A program made the position numbers and the translations under genes. Shown one piece after another: positions 21,006-28,322 of a stretch of 33,164 nt of DNA (its first letter is position 1; each line of letters begins with the position of its first letter). Source of the DNA: Streptomyces sp. SM11 (GTDB lineage: Bacteria > Actinomycetota > Actinomycetes > Streptomycetales > Streptomycetaceae); contig NZ_NEUE01000201.1 in assembly GCF_002910905.1 (NCBI RefSeq), forward strand, positions 1-33,164. Direction: 5' to 3'. Under the pieces are notes generated by a model, which was given only the letters and a program-made list of their open reading frames with translations, did no database searches and was not told the origin of the DNA.

Positions 21006-21907
21006 CAGCGTGTCGGGTAGTCCAGCAGCGGAGTGCCGTCCTCCGGGTAGAAGAGGTCCAGCTTGCCCCCGCCGGTCGCCTCCGCGTTGTGCGTGAACGC
21101 CGACTGTTCGGAGATCAGAACCGCCTGGTTGCGCTTCGGGTTGCCCTCCTCGGCCCCGGACGTGCTCCGCGCCAGGGTCTCCAGCACCTGCGCGTCGCTG
21201 TCCGACATCCGCTCGGCGAGCACCTTCGCGGTCCGGGCGACCCGGGTGTCACTGTCCCCGCCCTGTCGCGCGGACGAGGCGCCGATGCCGGCGAGCGCCA
21301 GCAGCCCGGTGGCGCTGCGCGCCGGGTCCGCGGCGCCGAGTCGTACCCGGTCCGACCCGAGCGCCCCGGCGACCAACTCGGCCCAGGTGTACGTCTTCCC
21401 GGGCCAGCCCAGCGTCCGCGAGGCGGACGGCACCATGGCCAGGGTCACCGGTGAGAAGGCCACCGAATCGGACGGGGAGACGGGAATGCCCTCCCCCAGC
21501 CCCTTGGCCCTCTCCAGCCACAGATCGGAGTCGGGCAGCCAGACCTGGAAGTCGGGATCCGCGCCCCCGGCGGCGAGGGCTTCGGCGACCTTGTGCGAAT
21601 CGCGGGCCAGCACCTCCACCGCGAGGCAGCGGCCGTCGGCCCTGACCTCGTCCGCGCGGGCCTGCTCGGCGATGGAGCGTACGGCGGGGGCGATGTCCGG
21701 GGACGCGACCACGGACAGCCGCACGGCGGAGTCCGCGCAGGATTCGGAGAACGACAACTGGCCGCCCCTGGCCGCCACGGCCGTTCCCGTCGCCGCGGCG
21801 AGGACGAGCAGGGTGGCGATGACCACCGTACGACGTCGGCGCCGGGGGCGCGGGTGGTCCCGGCCTCCTTCCGCCGCGTAGCCGTCGGGCAAGCTATGAC
21901 GTCCCAT
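21002..21907 (-). CDS. Substrate-binding half (N-terminal) of the split substrate-binding/VWA protein
   Basis: This is a 301-aa reading frame. ATG 21907 follows AAGGAGGGG at good spacing. An arginine-rich stretch and a signal or membrane segment (about 25-48: RRRRRTVVIATLLVLAAA) lead into an extracytoplasmic substrate-binding fold (RLSVVASPDIAPAVRSIAEQ). The frame ends LLDYPTRW just before the VWA half. Inserting one base near 21014-21015 would join it as ...LDYP-DTLVNEVRLS... without a break. As written the protein would lack its VWA domain. A sequencing error, a genuine mutation or a real two-gene arrangement are all possible. Confidence 0.75.
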   Translation of the reverse strand: MGRHSLPDGYAAEGGRDHPRPRRRRRTVVIATLLVLAAATGTAVAARGGQLSFSESCADSAVRLSVVASPDIAPAVRSIAEQARADEVRADGRCLAVEVLARDSHKVAEALAAGGADPDFQVWLPDSDLWLERAKGLGEGIPVSPSDSVAFSPVTLAMVPSASRTLGWPGKTYTWAELVAGALGSDRVRLGAADPARSATGLLALAGIGASSARQGGDSDTRVARTAKVLAERMSDSDAQVLETLARSTSGAEEGNPKRNQAVLISEQSAFTHNAEATGGGKLDLFYPEDGTPLLDYPTRW

Positions 21908-22078
21908 GTCGGTGGTGCCCCTCCTTGAAGGTGAAACAAGGAAAAGGGGGACCACACACATCAGCGATGGCGGTCGTCCGCCAGCCTGTCACGCATGATC
22001 TTCGTACCTGTATTCGAGACCCTAGTGGGACGGTGAGTGGGATGAGACGCGATTGCAGAACTAAAGGCAGGTGTACAG

Positions 22079-22873
22079 GTGGAGACCGGGCGCATGGCTG
22101 ATTCTTTTCCTCAAGAGGCCGTTTCGCGAGGGAACTTGCGGTCCGAGACGGTGCTGGTCCTGGCGCTCTCGCTGGGTGCCAGCGCGGTGTCCTCCCTCAT
22201 CAGTTTTGTCGGATCACTGACGAAGCCGGGAGGTCTGCAGGATCAGGCGGCCAAGCTCAACGGTTCGTACGCTCCGGACCGTCCATGGCTTGATCTGTCA
22301 TGGCAAATGTTCGGAATCGCAACGGCTCTGGTGCCGGTCGCGCTGGTCGCGCACCTGCTGATCCGGGAGGGAACGGGCCTGCGGGCCATCGGCTTCGACC
22401 GGGCCAGGCCCTGGTTCGACCTCGGCCGGGGAACCCTGGTCGCGGCCGGCATCGGCAGCGCGGGCCTGGCCTTCTACCTCGTGGCCCACGCCACGGGATT
22501 CAGCCTGACGGTCGTGCCCGAGTCCCTGCCCGAGGTCTGGTGGAAGTTCCCCGTACTGATCCTCTCGGCGATCCAGAACTCCGTGGTGGAGGAGGTCATC
22601 GTCGTCGGGTATCTGCTGCGCAGACTCGGGCAGTTGGGCTGGACGCCGATGGCCGCCCTGGTGGCCAGCTCCGTACTGCGCGGGTCGTACCACCTGTATC
22701 AGGGGATCGGCGGCTTCATCGGCAACGTGGTGATGGGTGTCGTCTTCGTGCTGCTCTACCGGCGCTGGGGCCGGGTGGGCCCGCTGGTCGTCGCCCACGC
22801 GCTCCTGGACATCGGGGCGTTCGTCGGATACGCGCTGCTCGCGGGCCGGGTCGACTGGCTGCCGACGCTCTGA
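22079..22873 (+). CDS. CPBP-family intramembrane metalloprotease
   Basis: This 264-aa protein has about seven membrane helices. The CPBP (CAAX protease and bacteriocin processing) motifs are VVEEVIVVGYLL near 176-187 (paired glutamates), SVLRGSYHLYQG near 202-213 (histidine) and VAHALLDIGAF near 239-249 (histidine and aspartate). The arginine usual in EExxxR is replaced by a glycine in this subgroup. Such proteins are membrane proteases or handle prenylated or bacteriocin-type substrates; the substrate here is unknown. GTG 22079 has AAAGGCAGG upstream, but ATG 22094 with GGTGGAG is equally plausible. It is divergent from the split substrate-binding gene. Confidence 0.85.
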   Translation: METGRMADSFPQEAVSRGNLRSETVLVLALSLGASAVSSLISFVGSLTKPGGLQDQAAKLNGSYAPDRPWLDLSWQMFGIATALVPVALVAHLLIREGTGLRAIGFDRARPWFDLGRGTLVAAGIGSAGLAFYLVAHATGFSLTVVPESLPEVWWKFPVLILSAIQNSVVEEVIVVGYLLRRLGQLGWTPMAALVASSVLRGSYHLYQGIGGFIGNVVMGVVFVLLYRRWGRVGPLVVAHALLDIGAFVGYALLAGRVDWLPTL

Positions 22874-22920
22874 GCGCGGTGCCCCGGGCGTTGGACGCGC
22901 CCCGGCGGGCCCGTGCTCAG
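22870..22920. terminator. Weak candidate terminator between convergent CPBP and PhzF genes
   Basis: CTGAGC (22870-22875) and GCTCAG (22915-22920) can pair, with GC-rich partial pairing between them. The structure spans both stop codons. It is the only hairpin seen in the 43-nt gap and is not strong. Confidence 0.35.
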
Positions 22921-23738
22921 AACGTGGTGAGCAGTTCGCCGTCGATCACCGTGACCGCCGTGCCGGTCAGCAGGGTGCGTTCGCCGCGCAGCGCGGTGCG
23001 GACCAGCCCCGAGCGGGCGGACGCCTGGAGGCCGGTGAGGTCGTCGCGGCCGAGGCGGGCCGACCAGAAGGGGGCCAGCGCGGTGTGGGCGCTGCCGGTG
23101 ACCGGGTCCTCGTCGATGCCGACGCCCGGGAAGAAGCCGCGCGAGACGTAGTCGTAGCCCCGGGCGGGGTCCTCGGCCGCGGCGGTGGCGATGACGCCGC
23201 GCCGGGAGTGGGCCACCAGCGCGGCGAAGTCCGGGGCGAGCGCCCGTACGGTCGCCTCGTCGCGGAGCTCGACGAGCAGGTCACCGATGTGCTCGCCGGT
23301 GTCGTGCACCGAGATGGGATCGGCCCCGAGGGCGTCGGCGAGGCCGTACGGCACCGGCTCCTCGGTCAGCGCGGAGGTCGGGAAGTCGAGGGTGAGGGTG
23401 CCGTCCGGGTGGGCGGTCGAACTCAGGATCCCGCAGCGCGCGGCGAACCGCACCGGGCCCGTGGCCAGGCCCGAGGTGTGCAGGACGTGGGCGGTGGCGA
23501 GCGTCGCGTGCCCGCACATGTTCACCTCGGTGGCCGGGGTGAACCAGCGCAGCGCCCAGTCGGCCGTGCCCCCCGGCGGCAGCGGGTGGGCGAAGGCCGT
23601 CTCGGAGAGGTTGACCTCGGCGGCGATCTCCGAGAGGCGTTCGGCGGCCGGGAACGCGCCGCCCTCCAGCAGGAGCACGCCGGCGGGGTTTCCGGCGAAG
23701 GGGCGGTCGGTGAACGCGTCGACGATGCGAATTCTCAT
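22917..23738 (-). CDS. PhzF-family isomerase
   Basis: This is a 273-aa protein of normal family length. It starts MRIRIVDAFTDRPFAGNPAG. Catalytic E46 lies in NLSETAFAHP, the glycine- and histidine-rich MCGHATLATAHVL follows near 88, and GIDEDPVTGSAHTAL lies near 208-222. Family members have two diaminopimelate-epimerase-like halves and catalyse proton shifts; PhzF itself acts in phenazine synthesis. No phenazine genes are nearby, so the substrate is unknown. ATG 23738 is preferred because homology begins there. TACGGT lies six bases before it with no ribosome site, so translation is likely leaderless. Confidence 0.88.
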   Translation of the reverse strand: MRIRIVDAFTDRPFAGNPAGVLLLEGGAFPAAERLSEIAAEVNLSETAFAHPLPPGGTADWALRWFTPATEVNMCGHATLATAHVLHTSGLATGPVRFAARCGILSSTAHPDGTLTLDFPTSALTEEPVPYGLADALGADPISVHDTGEHIGDLLVELRDEATVRALAPDFAALVAHSRRGVIATAAAEDPARGYDYVSRGFFPGVGIDEDPVTGSAHTALAPFWSARLGRDDLTGLQASARSGLVRTALRGERTLLTGTAVTVIDGELLTTF

Positions 23739-23870
23739 GGGGTGACCGTAGAGCGCGGGCGCGGAGACGGGCCAAGGCCAATTGCGGGTGTCTGGCCCCT
23801 GCCCGTCCGTCCGTCGTGCCGAGCGGTCGTGCCGGCCGGAGCTACCGGCCACTGCGGGAGGTCCGCCGGC

Positions 23871-24542
23871 TCACGTCGTTCCGTCGGCCGCTGTTCCTCC
23901 CGCGGGGCACGGAAGCACACGCCCCAGGCGGGCGAGCGGGGACGCGGCCATCAGGAGCGGGGACAGCATCATGCCCGCGGCCGTCACCAGGAGCCCGGCG
24001 CGCGGACCCCACTCCTGCGCGAGGAAGCCGCCGAGCAGCGAGCCGAGCGGAGTGAACCCCATACCGACGAAGGCGATCGTCGCGGCCGCACGCCCTTGCA
24101 TCCCGTCCGGCGTGACGGCCTGCCGCACCGACATGACCGTGACGTTCACCAGCTGGCTGAAGGTCCCGAACACGAAGTTGGCGGCAAGGAGCGCGAGGAC
24201 CGTCGCGGCCGAGGAACCGTGCAGTGCCGGTACGCAGAGCAGGGCCCCGTTACCGAGCACCGCCGCCGACACGAGCACCACGCCGTGGCCGAACCGCCCC
24301 GGCAGCCGTGCGGCCAGGACCGAGCCCAGGAGCGCGCCCGGCCCGGTCGCCGCGAGAGCGAGGCCGACGGTGGCGCCCGCCAGGTGCAGTTCGCGCGGAA
24401 GGAAGAGACGGCCCGACCGGAACCCGGACCGCCGGAGGAAGAAGGAGAGGGAGAAGGGGGAGAGGGAGGGGACTGCACAGAAACCTCTGGGGTCGCCGGG
24501 TACGAGAACCGCCGCCCGGCGCGCGAAAGCACACCCGGGCAT
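23871..24542 (-). pseudogene. MFS transporter remnant, 5' half missing
   Basis: From about 24410 leftwards the frame encodes the second half of a major facilitator: PRELHLAGATVGLALAATGP, GALLGSVLAARLPGRFG, then about four further membrane helices to the end of a normal MFS protein. Twelve-helix MFS proteins are about 400 aa; only about 180 related residues remain. The residues before them (24411-24542) are unrelated low-complexity sequence encoded by a polypurine tract, and there is no membrane helix or clear start. I infer a 5' deletion. The product is unlikely to function in transport. Confidence 0.72.
24434..24472 (+). repeat. 39-nt uninterrupted polypurine tract
   Basis: Positions 24434-24472 contain only A and G on the plus strand and include the mirror-symmetric GAGGAAGAAGGAG. 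Such tracts can form triplex (H-) DNA and promote slippage or deletion. It lies just upstream of the point where the MFS homology breaks off. Confidence 0.8.
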
Positions 24543-24878
24543 CGGGCGGGTAGGGGCTCGCTGTGCCGCGATCTCAGGGGCAGCACGCGATGACGGGCCG
24601 GTCTCGGCCTACGACGTCAGCGCGCGCTCGGACGACCGGGCATGTCTCTCCGCTCCTGGTGGGTCATTCGTCGGCCGGAGCGCTAGCGCTCGGCGGGCGG
24701 GGGCGAAAGGCGATTATGGGGAGTCCTGGCGGTCTTGGGGGTCCTGGTGGTTCGGGCGTCCTCGCCGGTGACCCGTCCCGGCGAGGACGCCGTGATCCGC
24801 AGTGCCGGGTATCGCCCTTCCGTCGGTACTGCTCGCGCCGGTTCGACCGGCACGAGCAGTACCGACGGCGAGGTCGCA
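24543..24878. other. 336-nt region without an intact gene
   Basis: No intact coding region is seen. The region holds a 14-bp palindrome, GAGCGCTAGCGCTC (24678-24691). It also has a minus-strand start signal (AGGAGCGGAGAGAC before ATG 24643) whose frame stops after eight codons, possibly the orphaned beginning of the truncated MFS gene. A 14-bp hairpin (24755-24768 with 24778-24791, 9-nt loop) and the RidA terminator complete it. Confidence 0.55.
24820..24868 (-). terminator. Terminator hairpin of the RidA-family gene
   Basis: CCGTCGGTACTGCTCG (24820-24835) pairs perfectly with 24853-24868. After one mismatch the stem continues with GCCGG/CCGGC around loop TTCGA. It starts ten bases beyond the stop of the leftward gene at 24879. 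Confidence 0.82.
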
Positions 24879-25280
24879 TCACGCGACGGCGGTGCCCTCG
24901 AGTTCGACCAGCTGGCCGGGGACCGCCAGTCGTGTCACCCCGAGCATGGTGCCGGCCGGCGCCACCCCGGCCGCGCCCAACCGCCCCGCCAGGGCACCGT
25001 AGTGCTGGAAGAGCAGATCGACGTCGGTCGTGTAGACGTTGAGGCGGACAAGGTTCGCGAGGGACATGCCGGCCTCGCCGAGCACGGCCTCCAGGTTGTC
25101 GACGCTCAGCGTCAACTGCGCCGCCATGTCGCCGTCGTGCTGGGGCTTGCCGTCGACGCTCATCGCGGTCTGCCCCGAGACGTACAGGGTCCGGGCCTGC
25201 CCGGAGACGACTTCACCCTGGTTGAACCCCAGATCCACCGACCACGTCACCGGGTTGACGGCTGTTCGTTCCACTGCCAC
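24879..25280 (-). CDS. RidA (YjgF/YER057c) family protein
   Basis: This is a 133-aa protein of family length. Landmarks are YVSGQTAMSVDGKPQHDGDM, the SVDNLEAVLGEAG helix, LVRLNVYTTD with the arginine that binds substrate carboxylates in RidA enzymes, and the final GQLVELEGTAVA strand. RidA hydrolyses reactive enamine/imine intermediates; many relatives have other or unknown substrates. GTG 25280 is chosen with GGAG five bases upstream; GTG 25274 is possible. It is divergent from the WYL regulator, which may control it, and ends at a strong hairpin. Confidence 0.88.
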   Translation of the reverse strand: MAVERTAVNPVTWSVDLGFNQGEVVSGQARTLYVSGQTAMSVDGKPQHDGDMAAQLTLSVDNLEAVLGEAGMSLANLVRLNVYTTDVDLLFQHYGALAGRLGAAGVAPAGTMLGVTRLAVPGQLVELEGTAVA

Positions 25281-25408
25281 TTCAGCTCCATTCGATTCAG
25301 GGAGTACGTACGTCCATGGGCTCGGCGGCCGCCGCTTCGACGTCGTGCTGAGGGAGCCTCCCAACCGATGACGACACCCTTGGTCGTGTATTTCGCTACC
25401 GTTCCCGT

Positions 25409-26380
25409 ATGCGCGCCGACCGATTGGTCTCACTGGTCCTGCTGTTGCGTCAGCGCGGTCGGCTGTCTGCGGCCACGCTGGCCCGTGAGCTGGAGGTGTC
25501 CACCCGTACCGTGCTGCGCGACATCGAGGCGCTGTCCGCCGCCGGCGTTCCGGTCTACGCCGAACGCGGCCGGCACGGCGGGTTCGCGCTGCTGCCCGGT
25601 TTCCGGACCGAGCTCACCGGGCTGAATCACGACGAGGCCCTCGCCCTGCTGGCCGCCGGATCAGGGCGCGGGGAGCAGGTGCTCGGGCTCGGATCCGCGC
25701 TTGCCTCGGCCATGCGGAAGGTGGTCGACGCGCTGCCCGAAAGCCATCAGGCCACCGCGAGCGACGGGGCCCAGCGGTTTCTCGTCGACCCGGAGACCGA
25801 CCTGCTCTCACGCCGGGCCGTCGCCGACGAGGTGCCCGGCGCCACCATGGTCGAGGTCCGTCGCGCCGTGCTCGCCGGGCACAAGCTGCGCATCCACTAC
25901 GCGGCCACGGGCCAGGCGCCGCAGTGGCGCACGGTGGACCCGATCGGCCTGGTCACCGTACGGGGCCGGGGCTATCTGCTGGCGACGAGAGCCGGCGCGG
26001 ACCGCACCTACCGGCTGTCGCGTGTGCTGGCCGCCGAGGAGCTCCCCGAAACGGCACAGCGGCCGGACCGGGTCGATCTGGACCGGATCTGGCGGGAACG
26101 TTCCGCGCGGTTCCTCTCCGACGACCACCTCACCGTGCTGGTGCGGGTGAACCCTGCGCGGCGGGAGGAGCTGCTGGACACCGTGCTGACCGTCCGCGCG
26201 GAAGACCCCGACGCGGACGGCCGGCCGCGGCTGGAGGTCACCTTCCAGGATTCCCGGCACGCCGAATGGGCGCTGTGGCAGCTCGGTACGGATGCGGAGG
26301 CCCTGGCCCCGCAGTCCTTGCGCAGCGCCCTGCGCGACCGCGCCGCCACGGTCGCGGCCCGCTACGGAGACGCGTCCTGA
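25409..26380 (+). CDS. HTH/WYL-domain transcriptional regulator
   Basis: This 323-aa protein has a DeoR-type winged helix-turn-helix at 1-60 (LSAATLARELEVSTRTVLRD, wing GRHGGFALL). A linker and a WYL domain (about 145-225: LRIHYAA..., VDPIGLVTVRGRGYLLATR, YRLSRVLAAEEL) follow, then the C-terminal WCX-type extension with VTFQDSRHAEWALWQLG. WYL domains sense ligands, often nucleic acids or nucleotides. The gene is divergent from the RidA gene across 128 bp, suggesting that gene as a target. ATG 25409 has no ribosome site. A TACCGT box ends six bases before it, so a leaderless mRNA is possible. Confidence 0.9.
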   Translation: MRADRLVSLVLLLRQRGRLSAATLARELEVSTRTVLRDIEALSAAGVPVYAERGRHGGFALLPGFRTELTGLNHDEALALLAAGSGRGEQVLGLGSALASAMRKVVDALPESHQATASDGAQRFLVDPETDLLSRRAVADEVPGATMVEVRRAVLAGHKLRIHYAATGQAPQWRTVDPIGLVTVRGRGYLLATRAGADRTYRLSRVLAAEELPETAQRPDRVDLDRIWRERSARFLSDDHLTVLVRVNPARREELLDTVLTVRAEDPDADGRPRLEVTFQDSRHAEWALWQLGTDAEALAPQSLRSALRDRAATVAARYGDAS

Positions 26381-26409
26381 GAGCTGTTCGGCCGGACAGG
26401 TCGGACGCT

Positions 26410-26425
26410 GCCGCCCCGCGGCGGC
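26410..26425. terminator. Small hairpin between convergent WYL and DUF6243 genes
   Basis: GCCGCC (26410-26415) pairs with GGCGGC (26420-26425) around CCGC. GAGCTG near 26383 and CAGCTC near 26433 could close a larger structure around it. The position between two convergent stops supports a terminator, but the stem is short. Confidence 0.4.
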
Positions 26426-26431
26426 GGTACG

Positions 26432-26647
26432 TCAGCTCTGTGCGCTGTCGTCGTCCGTCTGCCCGGTGCTCTCAGCCGCGCCTGTCTTCTCGCGCATCTT
26501 GCGAACCAGCTCCGCCTTCTGGTCGGCCGCACCCTGGCGGTCGAGGTTGCGGTGCGGACCGTTGTTCTGCCGTTCGGCGCGGGACAGCTTCTTGCGCTGG
26601 CCGCCGCCCTGGCCCACGGGGTTGTTGATGTTCTTGCTCACGGTCAC
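26432..26647 (-). CDS. DUF6243 family small protein
   Basis: This 71-aa, highly polar protein contains SKNINNPVGQGGGQRKKLSR followed by AERQNNGPHRNLDRQGAADQ, the hallmark of the Streptomyces DUF6243 family. A charged helix KAELVRKMREK and an acidic disordered tail follow. There is no membrane segment or cysteine, and the function is unknown. GTG 26647 follows GGGAG at five bases; GTG 26641 (MSKNINN) is the alternative. Confidence 0.82.
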   Translation of the reverse strand: MTVSKNINNPVGQGGGQRKKLSRAERQNNGPHRNLDRQGAADQKAELVRKMREKTGAAESTGQTDDDSAQS

Positions 26648-26892
26648 GGGTTCTCCCGGTAATGATGTGAAGTGATCTACGGATTCATCGGTGGGGGACG
26701 GGCGGCGACGTCGCAGGACGTCAGCGGCGGCCCATCACGCGCTCACTCGTAAATCGGCGTCTGGAATGACAAAGACGTTACCCGGTTCCGTCGGCTCCGC
26801 ACACCAACCTTCTCGCCGCCCCGGCGTCGGCCGCGCCTCGGAGAGCGCCCAAAGGGCCATTTCGTGCGTACGACGCCGTCGGTGACGGCGAG

Positions 26893-27261
26893 ATGATCCA
26901 GGAGATCGGCGAGCGCAGCGGCGGGGCCTGGCGGCCCAGCCCCGGCTCCGTCTATCCGACGCTCCAGCTGCTGGAGGACGAGGGTCTGATCGTCAGCGCC
27001 AGCGAGGGCGGCAAGAAGCTGTTCACGCTCACCGACGCCGGACGGAACGAGGCCGAGACCGGGCCCGAGGCTCCGTGGGAGGAGGCCGGGCGCGGTGTGG
27101 ACTGGGAGGGCGTCAACGAGATCCGGCAGGCCGGATTCGGTCTGATGGAGGCGTTCGGGCAGGTCTGGAGGACCGGCTCGGCCGATCAGCGGCAGAAGGC
27201 GCTGACGGTCATCAACGACGCGCGCAAGAGGCTCTACCTGATCCTCGCCGACGAGCACTGA
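26893..27261 (+). pseudogene. PadR-family regulator, N-terminus missing
   Basis: The frame encodes 122 aa from MIQEIGERSGGAWRPSPGSV through the recognition-helix region YPTLQLLEDEGLI, the wing KKLFTLTDAG and the C-terminal dimerisation helices to LILADEH. Full-length relatives, as I recall, begin about 50-70 residues earlier with a Gly/Arg-rich leader and the first helix (...LALLAERPMHGY-EMIQ). Here the upstream frame is open back to a stop at 26767-26769, but it contains no ATG, GTG, TTG or CTG codon and no PadR homology. The homology begins exactly at EMIQ. No ribosome site precedes ATG 26893. I infer a 5' truncation that removes helix 1 of the DNA-binding domain. Confidence 0.65.
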
Positions 27262-27311
27262 GCCGGGCGTGAAGCGAGCCGTGTGTGAAGCGAGTGAAGC
27301 CGGACATGCGG

Positions 27312-27346
27312 GAAAGGCCCCGCGGGACGATTCCGCGGTGCCTTTC
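27312..27346. terminator. Bidirectional hairpin terminator
   Basis: GAAAGGC and CCGCGG (27312-27325) pair with CCGCGG and GCCTTTC (27333-27346) with a single internal mismatch and a 7-nt loop. It lies 50 nt after the PadR remnant and 23 nt beyond the end of the convergent SRPBCC gene. Confidence 0.75.
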
Positions 27347-27369
27347 GCGCACCGTGCGGCCGGGCGTGA

Positions 27370-27801
27370 TCAGGGGGTTACGAGCACGCCGAGCTTGCGC
27401 AGTGACTCCTGGAGCGCCGCCGTCGCGGAGTCCTTGAGCTTGCCGCCCATCAGGGAGACCGCCGCGCCGGTGAACTCGCCGTCGATGCGCATGGTCGTGG
27501 CGTCGCCCTCCGGGGTCAGGGAGTACCGCATGGCCAGGTTGACCCCCATCGGGCCCTTGCCGCGGGTCGCCAGCAGGCGGCCCTTCTCCAGTTCGTCGAC
27601 CGTCCAGACCACCTCGGCCGGGAAACCCATCAGCTTCATGTTCTCCTCGTAGGTGGCCGCGAGCTCCAGTTCGGCCGGGCCGCCCCGGGGGAAGCTGGTG
27701 TGGGTGGCGTTCCACTCCCCGTACGACGAGAAGTCCGTCAGGCGGTCCCAGACCTTCTCGGTGGGCGCCTCGATGCGTGCCTCGGCGCTGACTTCAGCCA
27801 T
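27370..27801 (-). CDS. SRPBCC-family (START-like) protein
   Basis: This 143-aa protein starts MAEVSAEARIEAPTEKVWDR, the first strand and helix of the polyketide-cyclase/SRPBCC fold. SSYGEWNATHTSFPRG, a middle set of beta strands and a C-terminal long helix (DSATAALQESLRKLGVLV) follow. The fold forms a deep hydrophobic pocket for lipids or polyketides; the ligand is unknown. ATG 27801 has GGGGTGG upstream. The frame extends to 27867 without homology. It ends at the hairpin shared with the PadR remnant. Confidence 0.85.
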   Translation of the reverse strand: MAEVSAEARIEAPTEKVWDRLTDFSSYGEWNATHTSFPRGGPAELELAATYEENMKLMGFPAEVVWTVDELEKGRLLATRGKGPMGVNLAMRYSLTPEGDATTMRIDGEFTGAAVSLMGGKLKDSATAALQESLRKLGVLVTP

Positions 27802-27880
27802 GCGGCCACCCCTGGTTCGTCCGGTTTCGGTGTCGCGGAACGTAGTGGCAGCTGTGCCAACATTCAATACTGATGAGCCG

Positions 27881-28075
27881 TCAGATCTGTTGGGGCTGCC
27901 GGTTCCGCCAGATCACCGCGGCGTCGAAGCGGTCCGAGGCGCGGGGATGGGGGCCCTCGTCGTGGCAGTGGAAGGCCGTCCAGAAGAGATCGGCGGGCAG
28001 GGCGTCGGCGGGTGCGTACACGCGGTAGACGTACTGCAGCCCGTCCTGGGCCAGCAGGGCGACCATCCAGAACAC
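27881..28075 (-). CDS. Small hypothetical protein
   Basis: This is a 64-aa protein beginning (GTG)FWMVALLAQDGLQYVYRVYA. It is rich in aromatic residues, with FWTAFHCHDEGPHP near the middle. GTG 28075 has GGAGG (in GGGGAGGAACAG) at good spacing, which supports translation, and the aromatic codons are unlike a shadow frame. No family is recognised. It is transcribed leftwards, 79 bp upstream of the SRPBCC gene and possibly in the same transcript. Confidence 0.6.
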   Translation of the reverse strand: MFWMVALLAQDGLQYVYRVYAPADALPADLFWTAFHCHDEGPHPRASDRFDAAVIWRNRQPQQI

Positions 28076-28230
28076 CTGTTCCTCCCCTCCCGCCCCCGCC
28101 GCGTGCGCTGTGGCGTGAGGGACGTACGCGCGGGGGTCGGCGGTTGCCCCGGGGGCGTGCGATGCAAGGCGGCGCGCGCCCCGAGAGCCGACATGGTTGT
28201 GCCTTTCGGCACGATCTCATCCGCAAGGAT

Positions 28231-28285
28231 GATGGGTCGCTCCGGCGTCCCCAACTTCGGTGGGATGCCCGATGGGTCGCTCCGG
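28231..28285. repeat. 15-bp direct repeat, 40 bp apart, upstream of the Clp-N gene
   Basis: GATGGGTCGCTCCGG occurs exactly at 28231-28245 and 28271-28285, a start-to-start distance of 40 bp (about four helical turns). The first copy overlaps the end of TCATCC-GCAA-GGATGA, a small inverted repeat (28217-28232). Position 38 bp before the next start suggests regulatory sites. Confidence 0.6.
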
Positions 28286-28322
28286 GGATGTCTTCCGGCC
28301 GCCGGACTGATGGGGTAGAGGT

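Noticed and set aside
24617..24643. Eight-codon minus-strand ORF MPGRPSAR with a good ribosome site
   Set aside because: No attenuator-like structure or downstream intact gene was seen. It is more likely the leftover start of the truncated MFS gene.
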